64,000 bases of DNA from Homalodisca vitripennis (taxonomy: Eukaryota > Arthropoda > Insecta > Hemiptera > Cicadellidae). Under the pieces are notes generated by a model, which was given only the letters and a program-made list of their open reading frames with translations, did not search any database and had not been told where the DNA came from. The position numbers and the translations under genes are program-made. The stretch covers positions 98,200,501-98,264,500 of the forward strand of contig NC_060213.1 in the NCBI RefSeq assembly GCF_021130785.1, written 5' to 3'. This document shows positions 25,530 through 39,709 of this stretch, one piece after another (positions within the stretch are counted from its first letter, which is position 1; each line of letters starts with the position of its first letter).

Positions 25530-25793
25530 CTTCCGGAGTGACAGTGTATTCTGGATCAGTAAGGTTGAGGATAGGAGTCGCCTCCTGTTGAGATCCATGA
25601 TGAAAATTTAGGGCACTAATCTCAAGTCATGTCCACTCGGAAGAAGGTGAACTCAGTTTTGGACCAGCTTCTCCAGTAAAAGGCAAGCAGGGGGTGGCAC
25701 GCCCTTATGTCTAGTATAGCAAGAACCTTTTACTGTTTTGGAAACCACCATCTTCAGCAATCATCTCCCGCAGTAGACTAGACCTATCGAATT
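25530..25793 (+). repeat. Dispersed repeat A, copy 1
   Basis: About 264 bp that aligns along its length with 30575-30841. Shared blocks include CTTCCGGAGTGAC, GTCGCCTCCTGTTGAGATCC/GCCGCCTCCTATCGAGATCC, CAAGTCATGTCC, CCAGCTTCTCCAGT and GCAGTAGACTAGACCTATCG. It is GC-richer than its surroundings and shows no coding potential in common frames. The family is not named from memory. Confidence 0.8.
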
Positions 25794-26416
25794 ACTCTTG
25801 CGCAACAGAATCTCGATATTTGCGGCCAGTAGTTTGTCGCTCCTGGACATCGATTTATGGTTGCCCAGATTTTAAATGAAATATCGGTTTTTCAGGGCTA
25901 GTACGGATTCAGATATGAGGTACGAAACAGCCAGAGGTGAATCCTCCTAGCGGTAATGTACATATTGGTCAATATGGTATTTACAACAGTACTTAAACAA
26001 ATGCTGTTATTGGCTGCAACTATTACATTACACTTAATTTATAAGGATTTATGTAGAGAATCAAATAATAATATTCAAATCTAAATTTTGTTACTATATT
26101 TTAAATTTTGTGCCTATTACCATTTTATTAGCTTATTTTGTATATTATTTATTTGGAAACTCATAAAAAAAGATATAAAAACATGTTTCATTTATCTGGT
26201 ACAATCAAATAAGCACTGGGTCTTGTCGAGTGGATGGCTCCTAATTCTATTTTTTTGTTAATGTCTGTCTGTCCTCTATACTGTCTGTCTCACTGTATGT
26301 AAAATCTGTCTTGTTTTATCACTATAGACAATGAATTGTAAAATACTTCATACACATTTTAAAAAGCTTCATTTATTAATTAATTTCAACGTTGTATTAA
26401 CCAAACCAATTGTCCC

Positions 26417-26512
26417 ACCCCCCCCCCCCCCCACCCCCCCCCCCCCCCACCCCCCCCCCCCCCCACCCCCCCCCCCCCCCACCCCCCCCCCCCCCCACCC
26501 CCCCCCCCCCCC
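26417..26512. repeat. Six exact 16-bp units of A followed by C15
   Basis: A residues fall at 26417, 26433, 26449, 26465, 26481 and 26497, and again at 26513, each separated by exactly fifteen C. The array is flawless over six units. The complementary strand is a run of G15 tracts with strong quadruplex potential. Proline-rich open frames across it are artefacts of the composition. Confidence 0.95.
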
Positions 26513-29500
26513 AATTATTTATTCGTGTTTTCCAAATTGCGCGTTTAAAATTTAAATTGTATAAAAAGCCATTAAGATTTGTTGTCCCTTAGTTATAAAC
26601 TCTGTTTAATTTCTACCACGTGTGAAAATAGCACGTGTTCCTTTGTCAGTATTGTTCTTGATAACAGCCCAACACGTTATGTACCCACCCGCAGTCCGAG
26701 ACTCCCTCGTCACCCATTCCATTAGCCCCATTAATGTCCGTGACCCTTGTTTGGTCGTAGCCATTAAACAATAATAATACATCTGAGTGCATTTTAGAGT
26801 ACACAAGAATATTTGAAGATGTTTTTAAAATCTGTAATACAACCCAAAGAAACATTTATTATACTGTGTACTGAAAAGCAAATCGTAAGGCTTGTAAAGA
26901 TGCATCGAGAAACTTCAAAAACCCCCACAACTTCATTAAAGTTTAGAAATCTGTTTCTAAATTTTCAACCAGATTGGTATCATTGTCGGATTCTCGTTTC
27001 GTCTGGGAAATCCGCCAACAAGATTTAAGCGCTCATCAGTTGTCCAGATGGCACAGGTTGTAATTGGTTGCTTCTGTTCCGTTTTAATTAATCCTTAAAA
27101 AATATGTGTTTTATGTATATAAATGTATTGCTTATTGAAATACTTAAATGTGAAAAAACACTTGCTAGTGGAATGTTACTCAATTATATTCTAGTAATAG
27201 TAGTCAAAGCTTCAAAAATACATATAACTCCCGTAGTAAAAATAATATAACAAGCTTCCCTAAAGAAATTCAAGAATTATTGAATATGTACTATTAGTTA
27301 TTGAATGACAATATAGTGGTAGAATAATTATAGTCACATTTATACATTGTAATATTGCCATTTAGTTTATTTTCAGGTAACATAATTGACTTGTCACATA
27401 AAAAGTAATTCATCGGAGGAAGAGGGATAACTTCGTAAATCAACTTTTTCAGTATTCATACTATGTTATTTTGTAGTTTTTGGTATTCATGACAATGAAA
27501 TTTTAGACTATTAGCTATTCGAAGAAGTGAGATTGTAAAGGTAGATACATTTTGGTAAGTAAATGTATTATTATGAATTAGTAACGACTAAAATTATTCA
27601 AAATCGGAGCCTAAAAACTTATAATTATATATATATATATATATATTTTTTTTTACCGATCCTACACATTATTTTAAACGAAGTAACTAAAGTTAATGAA
27701 AGATAGTAATATTCTAAACCGGAATACGAAATTACTATTTATCAATTTCTTGTAATAATTTCATAAAAAATGAGGACTTAGTATCCCTGCTACGAAAAAA
27801 TGTATGACAACAAATAATAGCAACTTGAGGGACTATGGAAAGCTTTGGTCGTCCTTGATTTGACTGATTCAAAAAGCTTAGGCCAAGTAGGATTCTTTCA
27901 TACTGAATTATCTCTTTAGTAGATGCAGTTACAGTCTGTTGTTGTAATAGTTACTCTTTGTATCAAAATACTATAATATATTTTTTTCCATTGTTTCTGT
28001 TTTGCCTATTTCGTGTTTGTTTATATATGATGCTTGTTATTTAAAGGAAGCTTCAGATTAAAACCTGTCTTACCAAATCTGTGTATTATGGAAATATTTA
28101 AGTATTTTATGTTAATTAATAATGATAATCCTAATAATTTTCATTTTCCAATATAATTGTAAACATTTATGTACTTCTATTACAATAAATGAATATCAGT
28201 TTTATAATGTTTTAGGAAAGAATATAATTATATCTTATTTCAAGTTCACTATAGCATGTTAGTTGGCATGTCACTATGTTTTTATCAACCATTTCTACAC
28301 GTACATCCCTTTATATAGTGGCTGGATTATATTACATTGAGCCTCCGTGTGGAAAATTTAATGCATTTGAAGATATTTAATACATTTATGAAATGCAGAT
28401 ATTCTTAAATATTTAGAAATATAAGCTAGACAGCACTAAGTTTTGTAACAAGTATTATTTTAATTTTTCACGAATGTGATACGTATAAATTAAAATTATT
28501 TTGCAAATATTAACAAAATACGAGTTGAGGTACATTGGAAAAATTATAAACATTATATTTGTGAATGATGGTAACACATCCACACGAGGGCTTACACCGG
28601 ACTGATTAATACCTGCTTAATTGAATGTGAAACTTTTTGTTCGGTTTAAGGAAAGGCATAGGATGTATACAATATGCCTCAACGATCCATTCTCTCCTAG
28701 ACTGCAGATAAAAAAATAACTTCTACCACTCAAAAACGTTCTCTACATTATTATTTAGTAATATTAATCGAACTTAGTTTGAAGGTTTTTTTATTCTTCC
28801 TATTATAACAGATGCAGAACACAAGCGAGTAAAATAAATACTTTTTGACCGCATTATTCAATTAGGCTTGCATAAGCCTACTTATGGATACATATTCTTG
28901 ATCTGTTCAACAATCCAAACTCAATTTTTGAACTGCAAAAAAATTTGAAAGTGATCAAACAGCCGGAATAAATTCATTTTTTGGACAGCAATAGCTTTTA
29001 AGTCGGGCCTTTTTTATTATTACGAAATACGGTACCGCGTAGGGTTCGCTAAGAATAGAATATCAGACATCCCTTGAAGGTATATACGACGTTTTGGAAC
29101 CGTGATGTTTGCCTAAAGTTTCAAACAAAATGTTACACTACAGCAGCTTTGTTCTTAAAATAATCAACGTGGACAGACAGGTAAGCTTTTAATAATCTAA
29201 AGGTGACTGTTTTGAAATTTTGTTTTCGTTGCAGGTATAGATATCTATTTATTGGTAAACTTGCAGATAGCAAATTAAAGATTTAAAATAATCACTGTTT
29301 TTGATACCTAAAGAATTCTTTTGTATGCAGTTAAAACCAAATGATTCCAGAAAAACAATTTGCTGCTTTTAATATTTTAAGATTGATTATATCTTGGAGA
29401 TCTCAAAAAAATAAATTTCCATGTATATATTGCAATTCATATTACCCCACATATGTGGTAAAACTTATTTCATATAATGCTAAACTATGAGAAGGTGAAC

Positions 29501-30574
29501 ACGACAGTTTTATTTTATATAGTAATATTATAATATCTTGCAAAATTAGTACTCAGGGAAAGAGTATTTAATCTATATTTTCACCAGAACTGAAGATCAG
29601 CTTTAATACAAAAGAGCAAATTGTTGCGTGGCCGTGTTATCAAATAATAGTCGGCTCACAAAGAGAATCAATCTCAGCTGAGCAGTCAATCTCTCTTCAC
29701 AACCACTTTGATACAATGTCCAATATCGTGCAAGATAAAACATACTCATATACTACTGTATAGATTATATTAGGCTCCTAAAAACAATATTCTAATTTTA
29801 TCCTTTATTTATCGTTAAAATTATTTAATGCTGTATTACATATTTCAAACTAGTATCGTACATCGTGGTAGTACACTCTGATAATGTTATGTTCTATGTT
29901 AGGATACATTTGTAAATGGATGTAAAATATCTCTAACTATACATTAATTGCAACTAATGTTTACATACAAATTTGATCGAATTAAAAATAAATTAACACA
30001 AGAATTTTCCGCGTCCGTTAAATCTTTCCAATCAAGTGCCACTAGCTCATGGTTTTTTTTTAAGTGTCACAGTTTTTCTCAATAAAATATATTAAAAATA
30101 TTAATTACATTTGCATATCACGTCGTCTATTCGGTGACATATAGGAATCCGAGTTCACTTCTGTTTCCAAAACCAAAAGTCGACGTTAATACATTTAATT
30201 TTGACCTTTGCTTCTTCATCTACAGCCCAACATTTACTGCACTCTTGCTTCTTGCATACCAAATAAAAGGTTATTAAATGGGTAAAAAAACAAAAAAGAA
30301 TTTGTATTTACTTAATTTAATAGTATTATAAATTCAAACCATTCTTTATTGATCTTGCAATACTTGAGAATAAAGAAAACAACATGATTATATTGTTGAC
30401 TCAGTAATATTGAATAAGTCTAAACCATGTTTGTTGTTCTTAGATTATTGGACAATAAAGAAGAGAATGAGATAACCATTCATTAATATTGAATTATGGG
30501 TGTAAACCATTTTTCGTTCTCTTAGGACAAGAAGCTTATAAATTTCACTTAGTCCTGTAAGACCCTTTGGGCTG
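26513..30574. other. Non-coding AT-rich intergenic DNA with repeat fragments
   Basis: No gene recognised. It contains a (TA)n tract near 27625-27645 and repeat B copy 1 at 29655-29750. A slightly GC-richer patch at 26620-26760 with overlapping short - strand frames has no known domain. Confidence 0.5.
29655..29750 (+). repeat. Dispersed repeat B, copy 1
   Basis: The stretch CAATCTCTCTTCACAACC, then ACTTTGATACAATGTCCAAT and ATCGTGCAAGA, matches 54795-54895 (CCTCTCTCCACAACCGC, TTTGATACAGTTCAAT, ATCGTGGGAGA). The copies are short and of the same orientation. Confidence 0.6.
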
Positions 30575-30841
30575 CTTCCGGAGTGACCGGATATTCAGGA
30601 TGGGTAAGGTTAGGGAGTAGGGGCCGCCTCCTATCGAGATCCATGAGGAAGAATTAGGGCACGACATCTCAAAGTCATGTCCCCCTGGAAGAAGGGGAGG
30701 CCAGCTCTGAACCAGCCTCTCCAGTCAAAATAGGCAAGGGGTGGCAAACCCTTGGTGAGGTTAGCAAGAACCTCGAGGTTAGGTAACAAACGCCACCAAC
30801 TCCAACAGTCATCTCCCACAGTAGACTAGACCTATCGAATT
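30575..30841 (+). repeat. Dispersed repeat A, copy 2
   Basis: The partner of 25530-25793, about 267 bp, same orientation and about 5 kb away. It is better conserved in GC-rich segments. The two overlapping - strand frames (about 60 codons) are not considered genes because the other copy does not keep them. Confidence 0.8.
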
Positions 30842-33800
30842 GCCCATGAACCCCCATGGGTGTGAACCATGCTTTATTGTTTCTTGAATAATGAAAAATA
30901 AAGAGGACAATGAAATAGTATGTTTTGCGTTAAACAAAAGGAAAGTTTGATTGGAACCAGCAAATTTTTTCTTTTCTTACATTAATTTTTAAGTTATGAG
31001 TTTACTTATTTTTTAATAAATTAGGTTTTGTGTCACTGGAAAGACGTGGTGTATATTTTGGTATTTTCTTATTCATATAATATTTTCAACATTGGATAAG
31101 AATATATGGTCGTGTTTTCAATTATAGTACAATTGTTTACACATTACTAGATTTCTTCCAGGCCACTTTGTGTGACGTAAAAACGTTACAAAGCTTATAA
31201 AGAACAGGTTTTCGTACAATATTAAGACTAAACTAAAACCTCACATCTAATGATGAGCCAAACCTCGTACGATTGAAGCCAGACAGAACTTAACCAATAG
31301 CTATAATTCAGTACATAGCTCCTATCATTAATCAATTAATTTAATTCCCATAGACAATCAATTTCTCAGATTCTCGTTGGTTGTAGTGCACCTAGAACAT
31401 GCTAGTATCTCTAAATCCGACACACATCTCTAGAGATATCTCTTTTAAACACTCGAGTACTAATTGTGAGCTTTTTCAGAGTTAAATTGGGTTTCCTCAC
31501 TGATTGATAACTGAAAATTTTAATAAAATACTATTAAGATTTGAGGGAGGGTAAAATTTTCAACAATGAACATAAATACATTACCAAGGCATTCTTACTT
31601 TAAGACGTTCTTTACGTCGATGAGCTTTTGATTCAAATCGTAGGGTTTATATGCCTTTTGACGAATGTGGATTACCTTACAAGGACTGAGTAGAGTTCAA
31701 ACTTTTTAAATATTCTAATATGAAATTTGTGTTTAAATTTCCAATAATACCCATTAGACTTAACGTTCTTTCTGTTGGCATTCTGAAAATGGTTATTTTT
31801 CGATTGGTTGGTTGTCATAATCTCAAACCTAAACGTCTAAATGGCAGTGTTTATACCAAAAGTCACTTAGTACAGGGTCAGTTTTTTGACTATTGTAACT
31901 TATGTAATATAACACACATATAAAGTGGTATATTTTCTGATTTGGTGATTCTAAATCGTTTACGCTATAACAATTTAACTATTAAAAGTCTACCTCTTTT
32001 GAACATCTGTCATTTTTTAACGAATAATGTGACTTTTTGGCGTTAAAATTAATAGCTTTAAATTAAATGCATATAGACTTTGGCTTGAATTCACATTTTT
32101 CATGTACATCCCCAAGGCGACGCCCCCTCACCATAATGTAAGCATGTGATACTTATTGCATAAAAAAGTATTACAGATAGAGGTGTAACATCGTGCAAAA
32201 TTTGTAGATTTTATCTTCTGAGGTTTTAAAATATATAAGGTGATTGAAGACCCTGTTTTATCTATCGAAATATCAAATATGTTTTAGGTACTGCTTTAAA
32301 ATAACAGGATTAAAATAAACTAATAGATGTGAAGGGTATTAAAAATAAGATTATATTTAGTTTAAGACGATGTTCATCTGCAATAATTGTTTTTAATAAT
32401 ACAAATAAATGTGTATAATACCTTGTACTTTTTACGTCAATGTCAGAATGTGTATTTCTTTTAATAGTAACGACATTGACAATATTAAAAAAACGAAACA
32501 GTACTATTTAACATTAAAATATACCTGCAGCCAAATAAATATGTATAATATTCCACACAGAAGAAGAATACTTTAGCTATGTATTTTAACTGTTTCATTA
32601 TCACATACGGTTCCAGAATAGAGGCGCATGCACCTATATAGTAGGAGATGCCTTTCTGTAATATTTCAAACTGTGTTATATATGGATATACACACATATC
32701 CTGTTAACTATTGATAAAAGTTCAAGAAACTACATTATTTCTTAAAGAACTAAAATATAAAGTCCTGAGTACTGATCATAAATAATTATTTCTTAACAAT
32801 TATTATACTGTATGTGAGTGATTGTCTCTTGTATAATCAATGTAATTTTATGGTAACTGTTTGTGTGTCATTTCTCAGAATACCTATCTTTTACAGTCAG
32901 AAGAGATAACTTACGTCATACATCTTTAAGTGTAATTGTTTGATTAAAATACAATAATCAATAAAAATTATATAAAGTCCATTTTAACGCAGAAATACAA
33001 AAGGGTTTCAGTACTTTTATAACGTAAACCAAATGATGGGTGGGGAATAATGAAATAAATCTTACATTGGTTTTCTCAAAAGGAGGAAATGATAGTGAAC
33101 GTAAATTCAATTTGTTTCGCTGATCAAGATCTCGGTTTATTCAATCTGGCCTCATTGAATTTAACGAATGATATTAAAAAAAGGAAAATCATCAGTGATT
33201 CCCATACAAATATTAATAAGTTATAATATTATGAGCTTTAGCTTATTGTTTAGATATATTATTTTCTCTACACTGTCTATTTAGATTCAAAATTAATCTC
33301 TGACAAAATTTAATGTTAGTATAACAAAATACATTCTTACAATGTCTCAACATGACTTATAACGTATCAACCGCATATCATTGATTTTAACATAACTAAT
33401 TTGAGTGTTCAAAACCTTCGGTGGCATAGATAAGAAGTGGGTCCAGAACTCTCAAAACATAATATTTTTTTTTTACTCTTTACATGTGTTTTGCTTTTTC
33501 GAATGATATTATTAAATCCGTGTTTTGTTATGCAAACCAAGCAATGTTGTTTATATATTACTATAAAGTTAGGTATTATAAAAGTTTAATTGTCCCTATA
33601 TTCAAGTATTATAAGTTTACTGTTAATGATATAGGGTTTATTGGTAGAGACTAACTCCGCTCTTTAATAAAAGCATTTTTCATTTCGTTGCATTTTGTTT
33701 TGTTTAAAAATATTTTGAATAAATAATATAGATACACATATTCCTTTGCATACATATTTCCTTCACCGGCACTAAAAGATAAACTCAAATATTGTCCTTA

Positions 33801-35118
33801 AAATATCTTAACCGGAAGTACATGACAAGGACTAGTATAAAAATCCTTTTGCTCAAAAAAATATGTTTCCCAGACATGTGTTTTAAAAGTCAGATGTGAC
33901 ATCGGAAATATACATGATTTCCAACGAGAAATGTTCATAAACGCACAAAAGCTTATCAGTGATTTCAACTCTATATTCTCAATCACGAACATTAAAATAA
34001 CATGTACCTGACGTATGCTTACTTGAGTTTGAAACATTTCATGGGTTCCATTATATTACATCATGAGGGATTTTAATACGTAAAGCAAGTACTTCAAGTA
34101 AACATTTACGTTGAAAACCAAGGGTAATAGCTATTTTCAGAATAAACAATTACTGGAGATATTTCCATCCAACAATGGTAGAGAGGACTGGACGTTTTAA
34201 ATAGCATCCTATTTTTCCGATTCACAGCACGTCGTAATATCGTTTACACAATTGTCATTGAATTCGACCTGGCAGTGGAGAGCCGTCTTCAATAAATAGG
34301 TTTGAAACTGAATCAATGCAACATTCATGGAACTGAATTCATGTAGTTAATGTTTGTCTGAAAATTTACTTGAAAACGGATTAACCAAAATGTTTGTTTA
34401 AGTTTTCCTTGCAAGTAAAACTTCAACTCTATAAACTCATTTCATCAAGCTACATGTAATCAGTATGATTTTTACTCTGTTTACAAGCTTTATTTATTCA
34501 TATATTTTTGTTTTCATCATATTCCACAATAAAATCAATGAAAAATGTTCATTAACGCTTAGCCAAACCAACATGCGCCTTCTTCGACCTCGGATTCTTT
34601 ATAGAAACGAATTTTTTAAGTTTGCATGTAGGTCAGTTCGTTCTCGAGATGGCGTGCATTGGATATATAGTCATTAGATTTTGCCAGCATTTCGAATGAT
34701 AGACTTTACTAACAATCAACCAAACATAAACAACTTTGATTCGATAACCCCTGAGCTATAAATAGCTCGCGCATTCAAACCTAGAGCCATCGAACTAAAT
34801 TATAAAACTACTTCGTAATAACAATAGAATGGCTCATTTTGTGTATAGAGTTTATCCATGGGAATTTTGTACTAAAAATATAAACCCAGTCCCCGGAGTT
34901 TAAAGTTACCTAAAAAATTCTAATAAAAGCTACATAGATATTTCTTCTGACAGAAAAAGCATCGTGTAAAACGTTCTAAACCAACTTTTGGTTTTATTAT
35001 TATTCTACATATGTTATTAATTTTAAAATTGTAATTTAGGTGTCAAATGCTGCAATATTTTAAATACTATTTTAATTTAGTTATTTGAATTCATAAGGTA
35101 AATTATATATATATAAGT
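30842..35118. other. Non-coding AT-rich intergenic DNA
   Basis: No gene or RNA feature recognised up to the left end of the virus-like element, which is preceded by a short (TA)n tract (about 35106-35114). Confidence 0.5.
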
Positions 35119-35565
35119 AGATATGAATATGAGGGTTCTAGGACACTTTTGGGACAGACAGAAAATCAAGGGAAAATACTGTTTAAAGGACAATAAACGA
35201 ATCTGTAAAATCAAACAGTATGGCGGTTCTAGCTCACTTTTGGGACAGACAGAAAATCAAGGGAAAATACTGTTTAAAGGACAATAAACGAATCTGTAAA
35301 ATCAAACAGTAAGGGGTTTCTAGCTCACTTTTGGGACAGCCCAAAAATCAATACAAATACTGTTCAATACACCATAAATATGTAAAAACAATTCACAATA
35401 CAATTTACTTAAATAAACTATGGTAAACTGTATTCAAGCAATTTTTCATGACAGTATGACAACATAAATTGTGGAATTTATAATACTCGAATGTTGAATT
35501 TAGAATATGTTGGCATTACCGTTGAGCGAGAAATGTTGGTAGCACTGCGCGGCACACAGGAGAAC
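35119..35565. repeat. Left terminal inverted repeat with internal tandem units
   Basis: The inner part, including the GCGGCACACAGGAGAAC end, is the reverse complement of the right repeat. The outer part has two nearly identical 91-bp direct units (35131-35221, 35222-35312) and a third partial one from 35313. Each begins with a GGnnnTTCTAGnnCACTTTT and GGGACAG motif. The right repeat has only two such motifs, spaced more widely, so copy number differs between ends. Confidence 0.92.
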
Positions 35566-35701
35566 TTAGTTTAAAAGATTTTTCTATAATAAATAGAACA
35601 ATCTGAAATCATTTGACCAGAAATTGTGCTGATTTGTGTCAAGTTGTCACAAAAATCACCACTTCTCAAAATTTTAGTTTACAAATTTTTGCTCTTTAAA
35701 T

Positions 35702-38700
35702 ATGGAGCGGAAAAAGATAGAGTGCCCATACTGCAAAAAAGATGTTTTTGAACATCACTTTACTCGGCATTATAATTCGAAGAATCATCTGAAAAATAAA
35801 GATATTTATGAAAAAGAACTAAATTATTTGAGGACTTGGGCTAAAGAGAATCAAATCGATGGTCACGAAAAGATGTACAATATAGAAAAATTGCGTGAAC
35901 TAAAGAAAAATTTTAAGGAAAGTAAAAAAGATCTCAATCTATTTAATGATGAAAAAATTCATTCAATAGCTGAAAAATTGGCTATCGAAACTAACGACAA
36001 AACTAAGTCAGAAATGATCGAAGAAATTGATAAAACGATTAATGAGAAACCTGAAAATATCATTGATGTAGAAGTTTTATCCTCAATACACGGTCTATTT
36101 AAGCAATACATTTTAACAAATTTGAACGACAATTTCATGTCAATTTACAAATATCTTTCTATTTTGCGCCCAGAAATTAAAAGTTTAATCGAAAAATTTC
36201 AAGAAACTGTGAAAAATAGTAAAGGATATCTCTCTTTAGAATGCGAATACGAACGAACTTTAGTGAACGGTGAAACACAAACTTGTCCAATGTACTTTAC
36301 TATAAAAGCAGACGAGATCTTTGATGTAAACGACTTTATTTCTAAACAATTTAATAAATTAACACATCGAGAACAGACAAATCATCCAAATCGAGGTTCT
36401 GGATGGACATTAAAACGCTGTAAACAACTGATTTTGAGCCTTAATAAACACGAATTTATGAACGCAGGATCATATATCGATTTACCACAAGAGATCAAGG
36501 TAAAGAAAGCTTGTGTAAATATCAAAAAATGAAGATGACTACTGCTTTATTTACTCTATCCGATGTGCAATTGAAAAATCAAAATTTCATCCTGAACGTG
36601 TAAAACAATATGAAAAATTTGTAAATGACGAGATATTTTCTGGGTTCGACTATCCTATGTCTTTAAAAGATATACAATTATTTGAGAAACGAAGCAGTAA
36701 AGCAAAGTATAATTATCCGAAAATGTCTGTAAATGTCTATAGTTTTGATGAAAAACTCAATATTGTTCCGTTGCAAATTTCAGAAGTTTATGACGCCAAA
36801 TTAGAAATCAATTTATTGTATGTAAAACAAGATGAAAAATCTCATTATGTTTTGATAACAGATTTAAACAAACTTGTATTTTCTCAGTTATCTAAGTGTA
36901 AAAATAAAAAATTTCTATGCAGAAGATGTTTAAGCCATTTCTACAAATCTGGAGATTTAACAGATCATTTAGAAATTTGTAAGCAACATGAAGTTTGCAA
37001 GCCAATTATGCCGTTTCCGGGTCAAACAACTAAATTTACCAATTACCAAAAGAAATTTAGCCATCCGTACGTTATTTATATGGATTTTGAAAGCATATTA
37101 GAGAAGATTCCCACATGCAAAAACAATCCGCAAAAATCGACTACAACCAAGATTCAGAAGCATATTCCTTATGGTTTTACTCTATATTTAGTGTCTAATG
37201 TGACCAATCGTATGTACAAGCCGATATGTTATCGAGCAAAAAATGAAGAAGAGTTGCCGAACGTTCCTACAAAATTGTTTGAAGAGCTCAATAAATTATC
37301 GAAGTACATAGCTAAAAAATATAATTCAAAGAACATGAAGCCCATGAAATTGACTGACGAAGAAGAAATTTCGTATCAAAATTCAAATCTTTGCCACATT
37401 TGTGAAGAAATATCGTATCAAGACACTGAAAAAACTTTAGGGTTTTTACCAGATAATTGGAGTTCTGCTTATGATGCATTCAAAAAATGCAGAGATCACT
37501 GTCATTTGACTGGAAAATTTCGAGGTGCAGCTCATAGAATTTGTAATCTGAATTTGAAATTTCCTCAGAATATTCCCGTTTTCTGTCACAATATGTCTAA
37601 TTACGATACGCATTTGTACATAAAAGAATTGGCTAAACAATATGGAAATGTTGATTTGATTGCAAACACCGATGAAAAATATATAAATTATTCTGTAAAT
37701 TCTGGATATGGCTATGAATTCGAAGGTGATAAGCCAAGAAAATTCATCAAGTTTTCGTTTGTAGACACGTTCAGATTCATGGCCTCGTCTATAGAAAAGT
37801 TAGCTAAAAATCTAAAGAGAGAAGACTTCAAACATACAAATCATTTTATACAAGATGGACTGAATGAGATAATAGAAAGACAGCCAAATGACGACGACGA
37901 GATTTTTAAAATTCTATCTGGAAAAGGAATATTTCCCTATGAATTTATCGACAGTATTGAAAAAACTTGATTACACAGAAGAATTGAGAATTCAAGATTT
38001 CTATTCACTTTTGACAGATGAGAGCATATCTGAGAAAGATTTTCAACACTACTTAAATGTTTGGAACAAATTAAAAGAGAAAAATCTGGGAAATTATTCT
38101 GATTTGTACAACATTCAAGATGTTTTATTGCTCGCTGATATCTTTGAAAATTTTAGGAATATTTGTTTGAATTGCTATAAACTCGATCCGGCACACTATC
38201 TAACAGCTCCCAGTCTCGCATGGGACGCAATGTTAAAATTAACGAAAATTGAGCTTCAGCTAATTAACGATTATAATATGTATTTGATGATTGAAAAAGG
38301 TATTCGCGGAGGCATTTCTCAGTGTATTAAACGATATGTGAAAGCAAATAACAAATATTTAAAAGATTTTGATAAGACAAAGCCCGAAAACTATTTACTC
38401 TATCTCGATGCTAATAACCTTTATGGGTATGGCCTCATGCAAAAACTGCCGTTTAGTGATATCAAGTGGATGGATCCTAAAAACGTATACAAAAGAAGAG
38501 TGGCAAGAAACAATTTTAGAACTCACTGGCGACGAAGATTATGGCTATATTCTCGAAGTTGATCTTGGATATCCAACGAATTTACACGAACATCACAAGG
38601 ATTTACCTCTTGCTCCAGAACATTTTAAAAACAAACTTTCCACAACTCTACTGGATAAAACTGAATACGTTGTTCATTCGAGAAATTTGAAGTTCTATTT

Positions 38701-39644
38701 GGAACAAGGTATGATTTTGAAACATGTGAATAGAGTTATTGCATTCGATCAGAAGCCTTTTATGAAAGAGTACATTGATTTTAACACAAACATGAGGACC
38801 AAAGCTACAAGTGACTTTGAGAAGGATTTTTATAAGCTGATGAACAACTCAGTTTTTGGAAAAAGTATGGAAAATGTGCGAAATAGATGCGATATTAGAC
38901 TAGGAAATGAAGAATTTTCAATGAAACAAGCTAAGAAAACAAATTTCAAATGCTTTAACATCTTTGACGACAACTGTATAGCGAGTCACATGTACAAACA
39001 AAAGGTTAAATTTAACAAACCGATTTACATAGGATTTTCAGTTCTCGACCTCTCAAAATTGCTAATGTACGAGTTTTATTACAACAAATTAAAGAAGTTT
39101 GATCCAGATTTGAATCTGTGTTACATGGATACAGACAGTTATTTTCTAGAATTGAAACGAGATCCTTTTAAAATTATTAAAGAAAATATAGATGACTTTG
39201 ATACAAGTGATTATCCAAAAGATCACGAATGTTTCACTACTAAAAATAAGAAGGTAATAGGGAAATTCAAAGATGAGTTTAAATAGCGAAGTTTTAGAAG
39301 AATTTTGTGGTTTAAGGTCTAAGATGTACTCGTACAAATATCTAGATAAAAACCCAGTTAGGTGTAAAGGAATTAAGAGAAGCGTTGTAAATAAAACAAT
39401 AAATATCGAAAACTTGAAGAGATGTTTGTTCGAAGATAAAGAAGAATTTAGGGAGATGACAGTCATCAAAAGTTATAAACATGAGTTGTACACTGTTACC
39501 ATAAACAAGCTGGCACTGAACGCTAAAGATGATAAGAGAATTGTCCTAGAAAATAAGATCGATACAGTACCGTATGGATATAAAGGCGAAATTAAAACAG
39601 ATATTTTAGAAGAGTTAAATAAACTTGGAAACTTTGAAAATTGA
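35702..39644 (+). pseudogene. Protein-primed family B DNA polymerase (frameshifted)
   Basis: It would replicate the element genome using a terminal-protein primer, as in adenoviruses and Polintons. The start is the ATG at 35702 in a TTTAAATATGG context, 136 bases inside the left repeat. Order: an N-terminal C2H2-like finger (CPYCKKDVFEHHFTRHY); a second finger (CRRCLSHF...HLEIC) near 36920-36990; exonuclease motif YMDFES near 37078; an HNH/endonuclease VII-like insertion (CHICEE ... RDHCHLTGKFRGAAHRICN) near 37392-37545; an exonuclease II-like NYDTHL near 37600; motif A with YLDANNLYGYG from 38401; motif B KLMNNSVFGKS from about 38834; motif C YMDTDS near 39122. Four frame breaks are seen: in an A6 run near 36524, an A6 run near 37959, near 38480-38495, and in a short A run near 39283. 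There are no other stops over about 1310 codons. All catalytic motifs remain. Confidence 0.92.
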
Positions 39645-39709
39645 GAAATAACCGGAAGTTTTTACGAATATGAATTGAAAAAGTCAAAGCTGTAATTTTT
39701 TCTATATAA

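Noticed and set aside
26331..26592. Proline/histidine-rich open frames of 60-74 codons
   Set aside because: They are translations of the A-C15 repeat and have no flanking coding signal.
26606..26855. Two overlapping - strand frames in a GC-richer patch
   Set aside because: No known motif and no splice or start context that would support an exon.
35702..36532. Separate zinc-finger gene at the left end of the element
   Set aside because: The finger, the following region and the polymerase domains are collinear parts of one PolB protein interrupted by a frameshift in an A6 run.
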